A stretch of DNA of 19,868 bases. Source: VMCP01 sp964645755. Lineage in GTDB: Bacteria > Bacteroidota > Bacteroidia > NS11-12g > UBA955. Position numbers and translations under genes: made by a program. Shown one piece after another: positions 7,853 to 14,879 of the stretch. Under the pieces are notes generated by a model. It did no database searches. It was given only the letters and a program-made list of their open reading frames with translations, and had not been told where the DNA came from. The stretch spans positions 1 through 19,868 of the forward strand of contig CAZYBT010000044.1 of the NCBI GenBank assembly GCA_964645755.1, in the 5' to 3' direction. Numbering within the stretch: position 1 is the stretch's first letter; each line of letters opens with the position of its first letter.

Positions 7853-10032
7853 TCATCAAATTGGAATAAACCATCTATAGAATTTCGAGTTACACTGTGA
7901 TAGCCATCTCTCGCTGTTTCATATGCATCAAAAGCCAATTTTAACTCTGGAATTTTTGGCATATCAAACGAATTGGTATTATTTGCTTTCATCCAAAATT
8001 GAGCCCGTTTTTGTCCCTCCTGAATTAAAAAATCATAGATTGGCAACACAAATTTGCGTCGGCCAACACGGTTGAGAAACTCCTTAATGAAAGGATAAGT
8101 TGGAGTATATTTCGACTTAATACTCAACATACACCAATCAAAGGCAATTTCACTGTTCATGGTCATTGAAAAATGAAAAATAGAATCCAAAAACCTCATA
8201 TTTGCAAAACTTAAACTGTCTAAATTTCGCAAAAAATGCAAATAATGATGGGTTGTCCAACTACGTGTAACATTCTTCAATTTCAAGCCGCTTTCTTCAG
8301 CGAAAATCATATTTTGATGGTCCAAAGAATTTAATTGTGCCGATAAACTCTCGGCCTCCGTCAAGTATGCACTCACAATTATAGGTTCTTTGAAACCAAT
8401 ATCATAGACCCAACTTTTCACATTTTTATTGAAGTCAATTTTCGTCAATTTACCATTTTTTACATTTTTTTCATAAAACGCTGTTAGCTCTATCACGAAT
8501 AACTCTGTTTTATTCGTAGCGAAAGCATGCTTTTTAAAATATTGATTCAAAAACTGATCGAATAACTTACGACCCATAACTTGTTCGCACCAAACTAGGA
8601 AAAAACGACCTTTTTCATAGGCAATATCTGTAAGACCATCATCGGGATTTCGACCTTTCAAATCGAGTTTCAAACGTGTATCGGCGGGAGCTATTTCCAT
8701 CAAATCTTTGAGGGTCTTTTTCAATTCTCCCATTCCCAATACTGCCAACATCTGAGCATAATCTTTGCCATACAGTTTTTCCATGATACGGCTTTCGAAA
8801 TAAACTGTAAATCCCTCATTGAGCCAAAAGTCATCCCAAGTTGCATTGGTAACCAAATTTCCACTCCAGCTATGGGCCAATTCATGAGCGAGCAGGCTAA
8901 CCAAGCTCCTATCTCCAGTGATAATGGTTGGAGTAGCAAATGTTACAACTGGATTTTCCATACCACCAAAAGGAAAACTCGGGGGTAGCACAAGTACATT
9001 GTATTCTTTCCAAGCATATTTTCCATAAAGTGCTGAAGCGCTGTCAATCATTTTAGGCAAATCAACAAATTCCCAAGCAGCTTTTTCTAACAAACCAGGT
9101 TCGGCATAAACCAAACAATTTTCTGAAAGTCGCTTCTCTTTGAAATCACCCACTGCAATAGCCATCAAATAGGAAGAGATGGGTAAACTTTGGTAAAAAT
9201 ATGCCACTGTATATTTCGCGGGAGCATTTGACCCCGAAATCTTAATTTCTTTCCTAAAATGCTGAAATTCACCATGCTTTAATGGATATTTTTGCAAAAA
9301 TTCTGGCAGCGAGTTAAACCTTTGCGCACTCATCACAGCATTCAAATTATTTGGGTAAAAAACTTGAGCATTGTAAGTGAATTTTACCTCTGGCACATCC
9401 ATACATGGAATCCAAGTTCTCGCTAAAATTGCCTGCGATTGAGAGAACATAAATGGATTATTTTTATCGTGGGTTTGACCAGGATTCAACCACTGAATTG
9501 CCGAAATAAAACCACTTCCCATTTGCTTCAACTCTTTAGCATTCAGGGTTCGATACTCTATTTGAATCAAAGTATCGTGCTCTGTTACATCAATTTCAAG
9601 GGCCTTGCCGAGAATTTCATTCGAATCTCCATAGCCCCAATTTAGCAATCCATCATTCCCCATTACACTCTTTATTACCAGTCCTTTTGTATCAAAAATT
9701 ACCTTGTTTTCATTCAATTCTGGATTCAAAATTGTAGGCGTTTTTCTAATATTTTTAGCCATTTTAGCCGATTTCGACCTTTCAGAAAGTCCATTCCTCT
9801 TCAAATGATACACAACCGTTCCTTTCAAAATTTGTTCGTCAAAATCAACTGTTAATGCAACATCCATTTTATAATGATACACCTGCTGATAATTTGAAAA
9901 ACTGTGGTTTTTGATACTTTTTGCTCCAACATGAGGTAAATTCACAATTTTCTGAGCAAAAACCGAATTAAAAAATAGCGTTATGAGGGCATATAGTCCT
10001 ATTTTCTTGAGGGACAAAAAAGGGCAATTCAT
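7840..10032 (-). CDS. M1 family zinc metallopeptidase (aminopeptidase N / LTA4 hydrolase type)
   Basis: This exported zinc aminopeptidase trims N-terminal residues from peptides. Numbered from the ATG at 10032 (730 residues), it has the signal peptide MNCPFLSLKKIGLYALITLFFNSVFA|Q. The exopeptidase motif GGMENP is at 356-361 and the zinc site HELAH at 383-387, with the third ligand Glu406 in NEGF exactly 18 residues further on. An N-terminal beta domain precedes the catalytic domain and a helical C-terminal part follows; no T9SS domain is seen. A TTG nine bases upstream could give three extra residues, but it lies within a TATTTTTG sequence resembling the -7 promoter box, so I prefer the ATG. 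It is transcribed ahead of the overlapping PLP enzyme. Confidence 0.93.
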   Translation of the reverse strand: MNCPFLSLKKIGLYALITLFFNSVFAQKIVNLPHVGAKSIKNHSFSNYQQVYHYKMDVALTVDFDEQILKGTVVYHLKRNGLSERSKSAKMAKNIRKTPTILNPELNENKVIFDTKGLVIKSVMGNDGLLNWGYGDSNEILGKALEIDVTEHDTLIQIEYRTLNAKELKQMGSGFISAIQWLNPGQTHDKNNPFMFSQSQAILARTWIPCMDVPEVKFTYNAQVFYPNNLNAVMSAQRFNSLPEFLQKYPLKHGEFQHFRKEIKISGSNAPAKYTVAYFYQSLPISSYLMAIAVGDFKEKRLSENCLVYAEPGLLEKAAWEFVDLPKMIDSASALYGKYAWKEYNVLVLPPSFPFGGMENPVVTFATPTIITGDRSLVSLLAHELAHSWSGNLVTNATWDDFWLNEGFTVYFESRIMEKLYGKDYAQMLAVLGMGELKKTLKDLMEIAPADTRLKLDLKGRNPDDGLTDIAYEKGRFFLVWCEQVMGRKLFDQFLNQYFKKHAFATNKTELFVIELTAFYEKNVKNGKLTKIDFNKNVKSWVYDIGFKEPIIVSAYLTEAESLSAQLNSLDHQNMIFAEESGLKLKNVTRSWTTHHYLHFLRNLDSLSFANMRFLDSIFHFSMTMNSEIAFDWCMLSIKSKYTPTYPFIKEFLNRVGRRKFVLPIYDFLIQEGQKRAQFWMKANNTNSFDMPKIPELKLAFDAYETARDGYHSVTRNSIDGLFQFDEWKK

Positions 10033-10038
10033 GTGTGA

Positions 10039-10046
10039 CAAAAATA
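10039..10046 (-). promoter_or_regulatory. Candidate -7 box for the aminopeptidase gene
   Basis: On the minus strand this reads TATTTTTG, a full match to the Bacteroidota -7 consensus TAnnTTTG. It ends only 6 bases before the ATG at 10032. The nearest upstream TTG is just 14 bases away, shorter than usual for a -33 element, so the assignment is tentative. If real, the transcript would have almost no leader. Confidence 0.35.
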
Positions 10047-10134
10047 GTTAACCATAGTCACAATTCTATTCTTTACGGAGAAAAACAAGGAGTATTTAAG
10101 TCAAAAAATATATCAAAAGAATTACCTTCGCAAC

Positions 10135-11283
10135 ATGCCACGCTACATCGTGTTCCTTTTGATAATCAGTACAAATTGTTTAAAATCACAATTTCAAATC
10201 AAAGAACCGATAAAAATTGTAAAACCGGGTGTTGATCAGTTGGATTTAAAAGAAAAACGAAAGCGTCAAAAATCTGGTATCATTCAAGATTCGATTCTCA
10301 AAATATCGGCAGTGGGTGATATGATGTTGGGCACCCAATATCCCTCAAGAAAATACTTACCACCAATTGAATCCATGGTTTTTAAACCAAATTCAACCTT
10401 GAGAACACCTAATTTTTTTGACAAAATTGAACATACACTGAAAAAACATCACATAGTATTTGGCAATTTGGAAGGTACATTTTTTGATTCTAGTGGTCAT
10501 GTGAAACGCTGCTCCGACAGCAGTAAATGCTATGCTTTTAAACAACCAACACACTATGTAAAATCTCTCAGCAATGCTGGTTTTAACTTAATTTCAGTAG
10601 GCAACAATCACATTGGCGATTTTGGCATCAACGGTATCAAATCCACCCACAACACATTAAAAACAGAGGGCATTCACCACGCAGGAACAAATGTAAAACC
10701 GATTGACTTCATGGATATCAACGGACAAAGAGTGGGATTTTTGGCATTGGCAGTTGGGGAAGATTGTGTACAATTACATGATACTTCACGCATTAAAAAT
10801 TTACTCTTTGAGTTAAAATCGTTTTGCAACATTATCATCGTGAGTATTCATGCGGGTGCTGAAGGCAACAACCACACACATGTTACCCGCAAATCAGAAT
10901 GCTACTTAGAGGAAAACAGGGGTAATGTTTACGAAGTAGCGCATTTTTGTATTGATCAAGGAGCCGATTTGATATTGGGACACGGTCCACACGTACCAAG
11001 AGCATTAGAGGTTTATCGAAAAAAACTCATTGCCTATTCTCTTGGAAACTTCTGTACGTATTATCGATTTAATCTCAGCAAAAACAATGGAATTGCTCCT
11101 TTGTTATCGTTGGAACTCAAACGGAATGGAGACATACAAAAAATTGACATTTGCTCATACAAACAGATTGGCAACGGAGGACCAATCTCAGATTGGCGAA
11201 ACAGGGCAAAACACAGAATTTTAAGACTAAGTAAACAAGATTTCCCTGAATCATTCCAGGAAATCAAACGATTGTTACAATAA
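10135..11283 (+). CDS. CapA family (PGA_cap) exported protein
   Basis: A 382-residue protein of the CapA/poly-gamma-glutamate capsule synthesis family, which has a calcineurin-like metallophosphoesterase fold. An N-terminal hydrophobic segment (YIVFLLIISTNCLKSQ) is a probable signal peptide, followed by a basic linker to about residue 50. Family motifs come in order: SAVGDMMLG near 58-66, VFGNLEGTF, SVGNNHIGDFG, VSIHAGAEG, LILGHGPHVPR and IAYSLGNF. In this family the Asp, Asn and His residues are predicted metal ligands; the reaction is not established outside capsule systems. No capB/capC/pgsB partners are nearby, so capsule synthesis should not be assumed. It converges on the SUMF1 gene with a 1-base gap. 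The divergent intergenic space to the aminopeptidase is about 100 bases. Confidence 0.88.
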   Translation: MPRYIVFLLIISTNCLKSQFQIKEPIKIVKPGVDQLDLKEKRKRQKSGIIQDSILKISAVGDMMLGTQYPSRKYLPPIESMVFKPNSTLRTPNFFDKIEHTLKKHHIVFGNLEGTFFDSSGHVKRCSDSSKCYAFKQPTHYVKSLSNAGFNLISVGNNHIGDFGINGIKSTHNTLKTEGIHHAGTNVKPIDFMDINGQRVGFLALAVGEDCVQLHDTSRIKNLLFELKSFCNIIIVSIHAGAEGNNHTHVTRKSECYLEENRGNVYEVAHFCIDQGADLILGHGPHVPRALEVYRKKLIAYSLGNFCTYYRFNLSKNNGIAPLLSLELKRNGDIQKIDICSYKQIGNGGPISDWRNRAKHRILRLSKQDFPESFQEIKRLLQ

Positions 11284-11284
11284 C

Positions 11285-12037
11285 TTATTCTGCCAAGCGC
11301 AAACCGTAATAATATGTTCGATTTGAAGGAGCACGACGAAATCGCAATGTAGCTCGGCAATATTCCGCACTACTACCCCAACTTCCACCGCGTAAAACCC
11401 GCGAATCACCGTGAGCTGGACCTTTAGGATTTAACTGAGCTGCAGATGGATACATTCCCCACCAATCTGAACACCACTCCCAAACATTGCCACTCATATC
11501 ATAAAGGCCAAGTTCGTTGGGCTTTTTCTGCATGATTGCATGCGGCTTCTCTGAATCAAATTCACTTTGCCAAGCCACTGAATCCGGATTATCTGAACCT
11601 GAATAAATATAATCTTTGCTATAATTTCCACCCCTAGCTGCAAATTCCCACTCAGCCTCTGTGGGCAATCTAAATTTACGCCCGGTAATTTCATTCAGTT
11701 TACGAATAAATTCCATGCAATCGATCCAATTCACATCTGTCACTGGTTGATTTTCGTCAGATTGATCGTAAGATGGATTCTTACCCATAATGGTTTTCCA
11801 CTGTGCTTGGGTAACTTCAGCAATACCCATGGAAAAACTCTTCACAGTAACCTGATGCACTGTAATTTCATCCCATTCGCCATGAATATCTCCCATATTA
11901 AAAGTTCCGCCCTTGATGCGTTGCATGGGGTAATTGAACTTTCCTTTATTTAAATTGCCAACAAAATGAGGAAGCATAAAAGAGGAAAATCCCAAAAGTA
12001 CAACCGTGGTTAAAAGGATATATTTAAAGCGATTCAT
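11285..12037 (-). CDS. SUMF1 / formylglycine-generating-enzyme-like protein
   Basis: A 250-residue protein with an N-terminal hydrophobic segment (YILLTTVVLLGFSSFMLP), either signal peptide or anchor, and then a complete SUMF1 domain. Markers are IKGGTFNMGD at about 42-51, the EVTQAQWKTIMG segment, FRLPTEAEWEFAARGG, LYDMSGNVWEWCSDWW, RVLRGGSWG and the end YYYGLRLAE. True formylglycine-generating enzymes carry a Cys pair in the C-terminal core. Here that stretch reads SSAEYCRATLRFRR with only one Cys, so sulfatase activation is unlikely and no sulfatase is nearby. In Bacteroidota many such domains are structural or binding modules (GldK/GldJ are examples), but the length and context do not make this a gliding gene. 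Its own promoter lies directly upstream. Confidence 0.87.
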   Translation of the reverse strand: MNRFKYILLTTVVLLGFSSFMLPHFVGNLNKGKFNYPMQRIKGGTFNMGDIHGEWDEITVHQVTVKSFSMGIAEVTQAQWKTIMGKNPSYDQSDENQPVTDVNWIDCMEFIRKLNEITGRKFRLPTEAEWEFAARGGNYSKDYIYSGSDNPDSVAWQSEFDSEKPHAIMQKKPNELGLYDMSGNVWEWCSDWWGMYPSAAQLNPKGPAHGDSRVLRGGSWGSSAEYCRATLRFRRAPSNRTYYYGLRLAE

Positions 12038-12042
12038 TCGAA

Positions 12043-12071
12043 CAAACTTAGACTTTTTAGGCGATAAACAA
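12043..12071 (-). promoter_or_regulatory. Bacteroidota-type promoter for the SUMF1 gene
   Basis: On the minus strand TTG (12071-12069) is followed after 18 bases by TAAGTTTG (12050-12043), matching both consensus elements (TTG and TAnnTTTG) at normal spacing. The box ends 5 bases before the ATG at 12037, so transcription would begin at or next to the start codon, which suggests a leaderless mRNA. Confidence 0.6.
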
Positions 12072-12203
12072 CACCCACAAAACGATCAAAATAGCAATTG
12101 ACCAAAAATCAATACACAAAACTCAATAATTTCCGAAAAAATCTTTTCAAATCATTCATTTTCAAACACATATCTAACAATCTTAAAAATATTCACCAAA
12201 AGA

Positions 12204-12237
12204 TTTGCATAAATGCGTATAATTTCTGATAAATTTG
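12204..12237 (+). promoter_or_regulatory. Bacteroidota-type promoter of the TPP riboswitch/TonB receptor unit
   Basis: TTTG at 12204-12207 and TAAATTTG at 12230-12237 are full matches to the -33 and -7 elements, with 22 bases between. The predicted start falls a few bases downstream, right where the riboswitch P1 helix begins, so the two predictions support each other. The preceding bases 12072-12203 are A/T-rich and hold no gene or structure I recognise. Confidence 0.65.
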
Positions 12238-12242
12238 CAACA

Positions 12243-12319
12243 CATTCGGGGTGCCTCAAATAGAGTGCTGAGATTATACCCGCTAACCTGCTCAGGATAA
12301 TGCCTGCGAAGGGAAATGA
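12243..12319 (+). ncRNA. TPP riboswitch (THI element)
   Basis: The conserved TPP aptamer blocks appear in order: GGGGTGCC at 12248-12255, CTGAGA at 12268-12273, ATACCC at about 12276-12281, ACCTG at 12286-12290, then CAGGATAATGCCTGCGAAGGGA ending at about 12314, which is given here as positions rather than as a motif. The short P1 arms CATT and AATG close it. The aptamer binds thiamine pyrophosphate and normally turns its gene off when TPP is plentiful. Downstream are two small hairpins: ATCAAG/CTTGAT at 12319-12333, and TCTCG/CGAGA at 12337-12360, which ends one base before the ATG. No U-rich terminator is present, so control of translation initiation is more likely than termination. Confidence 0.95.
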
Positions 12320-12361
12320 TCAAGTTTCTTGATGCGTCTCGGATGTACAAACCAACGAGAT

Positions 12362-14857
12362 ATGAATTTCAGAAAACACATTTTATTTACAATTGGCCTA
12401 GTCGCTTTTGCTATCAACACTTCTGCACAATCTGCAGACTCAAAGCAAGATAGCACCCTAAAACCATCGAATTTGACGAGCATTGAACAAGTTATCATCA
12501 ATGTAAATCAAACCAAAACCAAAGGCACTAACGTGAATACCCTCGATGAAAAACAAATTCAACTCATCAATACCGGACGCGATATACCAATCTTGTTACA
12601 AACATTACCCAATGTAATCACAACCTCCGACGCCGGAAATGGAATTGGCTATACCGGCATTAGAGTTCGCGGTAGTGATGCAACTAGAACCAATGTAACC
12701 ATTAATGGTGTTCCAATTAACGATGCTGAAAGTCAAGGTACATTTTGGGTAAATATGCCTGATTTGGCAAGTTCTGCAAGTTCAATCACGGTTCAACGTG
12801 GACTGGGAACTTCATTGTCTGGATCAGGTGCATTTGGTGCCACAGTGAATGTACAAACTTCTGAAAATAACTCCAATGAGTTTCAAATGAGCTATGGAAG
12901 CTACCAATCTCGGAAATTAACAGCCAAATTTAGTAGTCCAAATTATCAAATAAAACCAAAACAATACCTCAATTTTAACGGAAGAATTTCAAACATTACC
13001 TCTAACGGATTTATTGATAGGGCCAAATCAGATTTGTGGAGTTATTTCACCTCAGCGAGTTACCAATCTGAAAAAATTGCAGCAAAACTTTTAGTTTTTG
13101 GAGGGACAGAAAAGACCTATCAAGCATGGTGGGGAATTCCAATCGAAAAGTTCAATCTTGGAAAATCCCATACTAGCGCAGATTCGCAAGCCCTTAAAGA
13201 CCATTACTGGCGCAATGCTGGGGTTGGCTATACCTATCAAACTACGGATGATAGCCTCAATTTATTTAACAGCAATCCAAATACCTACAATTACTACCTA
13301 TACAACAACGAAACCGACAATTACCAACAACATCATGCACACCTTTATTTGAATTATAAAATAAACCAAAGTCAATTGATTAACACCACTTTGTATTATA
13401 CACATGGTGAGGGATATTTTGAGCAATTCAGACTCAGTAATCAATTATCCAATTATAATTTACCAAATATTATTTCCGGCGATACTGGCATCACCTTAAG
13501 CATCAGCAACAGTGACCTTGTACGTCAAAGATGGTTAAATAATGATTTAATTGGAGCAAACATCAACTATGTTTACAGTAAAACAAATCAAATTCTGACT
13601 TTGGGACTTGCTGCAAATCAATACTTTGGACAACATTTTGGGTATGTAACGAAAGTTTATGCTGCAACAGAAAGTTACAACAGAGCAAACATCCCCAATA
13701 CATATTACCGCGCTACTGGGAACAAAACTGATTTAAGTTTCTTCGCAAAATACAAACAAATCGTTGCAAACAATTTCAGCTATTTCGTTGATTTACAAGC
13801 AAGAAAAGTCATACACATTGGGAAAGGAACCGACAATGATTTAAGAATCATTGATTTTGAGGGGAATTATTCATTTTTTAACCCAAAGGCAGGATTTTCT
13901 TACGGTTTACAACAAGATTTGAAAGAAAAATTCGGTATCAAGCACAGTCTCAAACACGAATTCAGTGGTTCTGTAGCTGCAGGTAGCAAAGAGCCTTCAC
14001 GAAGCGATTTCACCGACAACAAGTTTCGTGTTGTTCCAAAACCTGAAAAAATGATTGATTATGAACTTGGTTACGAATTTGGAATCAAAAAAACCAATTC
14101 AAATTGGAAAGATGCACCCAATGAAGAAATTTTCAATCTAAAAATTAACGGTTATTACATGGACTACAAAGACCAGTTGGTGCTATCAGGTGCTCTAAAC
14201 GATGTTGGCACTGCTTTGAGGGTGAATGTTGCTGAAAGTTATAGAATGGGTATTGAAATAGAAAACAAAACCCTGCTTTTCCAAAAGTATTTTAGTCAAA
14301 ATAAACATCCAAATTACCAAAGCGTAACTTTACTTGGAAATTTAGCTTTGAGCAGAAACAGAATAAAGGAATCTCCTGCAAGTTGGGTTGATTACTTTAG
14401 AGGCAAAATGACTTTTGATACTATTTACAAAAATGCACCCATAGCTTATTCTCCAGATATGGTAGGATCTATTGGAATTCTGTATCAAGTCAATTTATTT
14501 AAGACCATTGCTGAAAAAGAAATTGGAAATAAAACCATCACAATGAGGCAAAACAGCGGAACCATTGTTGTTCAATACCATGTAAAAACGGTTGGAAAAC
14601 AGTATCTCGACAATACCGGCAACGATTACAGAAGTTTGCCACAGTATCAATTCAGTGAATTCACATTGGCCTATTCAAAACAACTAAAAAACAGCCAATT
14701 GCAATTGAAATTACAAGGAAATAACATCACCAATCAATACTTTGCAAACAATGGATACACATGGGGCTATATGTTCGATAGAGCCCTGATCCAAGAGGTT
14801 TTTGTTTTCCCTACTGCAATGAGAAATTGGAATCTTTCTGTGGGGTATATTTTTTAA
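12362..14857 (+). CDS. TonB-dependent outer-membrane receptor, thiamine-regulated
   Basis: An 831-residue TonB-dependent receptor. The signal peptide (MNFRKHILFTIGLVAFAINTSA|Q) fixes the start at 12362; a TTG 33 bases upstream is in frame but lies in the riboswitch leader. The plug domain contains DIPILLQTLPN, TGIRVRGSDATRTNVTINGVPIND and SSITVQRGLGTSLSGSGAFGATVNV. The rest is a 22-strand-type barrel with many aromatic alternating strands, ending in Phe (NWNLSVGYIF) as expected for BAM-assembled proteins. There is no N-terminal carboxypeptidase-like domain and no SusD partner, so it is not a SusC-type receptor. Control by the TPP riboswitch implies uptake of thiamine, its phosphates or a precursor. 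Inner-membrane PnuT and thiamine pyrophosphokinase genes, often linked to such receptors, are absent here. Confidence 0.93.
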   Translation: MNFRKHILFTIGLVAFAINTSAQSADSKQDSTLKPSNLTSIEQVIINVNQTKTKGTNVNTLDEKQIQLINTGRDIPILLQTLPNVITTSDAGNGIGYTGIRVRGSDATRTNVTINGVPINDAESQGTFWVNMPDLASSASSITVQRGLGTSLSGSGAFGATVNVQTSENNSNEFQMSYGSYQSRKLTAKFSSPNYQIKPKQYLNFNGRISNITSNGFIDRAKSDLWSYFTSASYQSEKIAAKLLVFGGTEKTYQAWWGIPIEKFNLGKSHTSADSQALKDHYWRNAGVGYTYQTTDDSLNLFNSNPNTYNYYLYNNETDNYQQHHAHLYLNYKINQSQLINTTLYYTHGEGYFEQFRLSNQLSNYNLPNIISGDTGITLSISNSDLVRQRWLNNDLIGANINYVYSKTNQILTLGLAANQYFGQHFGYVTKVYAATESYNRANIPNTYYRATGNKTDLSFFAKYKQIVANNFSYFVDLQARKVIHIGKGTDNDLRIIDFEGNYSFFNPKAGFSYGLQQDLKEKFGIKHSLKHEFSGSVAAGSKEPSRSDFTDNKFRVVPKPEKMIDYELGYEFGIKKTNSNWKDAPNEEIFNLKINGYYMDYKDQLVLSGALNDVGTALRVNVAESYRMGIEIENKTLLFQKYFSQNKHPNYQSVTLLGNLALSRNRIKESPASWVDYFRGKMTFDTIYKNAPIAYSPDMVGSIGILYQVNLFKTIAEKEIGNKTITMRQNSGTIVVQYHVKTVGKQYLDNTGNDYRSLPQYQFSEFTLAYSKQLKNSQLQLKLQGNNITNQYFANNGYTWGYMFDRALIQEVFVFPTAMRNWNLSVGYIF

Positions 14858-14879
14858 GTTCTAAAAAATTGTTTTACCC

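Noticed and set aside
10135..11283. Capsule (poly-gamma-glutamate) biosynthesis locus
   Set aside because: Only a CapA-like gene is present; no ligase or transport partners flank it.
12329..12361. In-frame TTG start upstream of the TonB receptor
   Set aside because: It lies in the riboswitch leader and would put 11 residues before a well-formed signal peptide starting at the ATG 12362.
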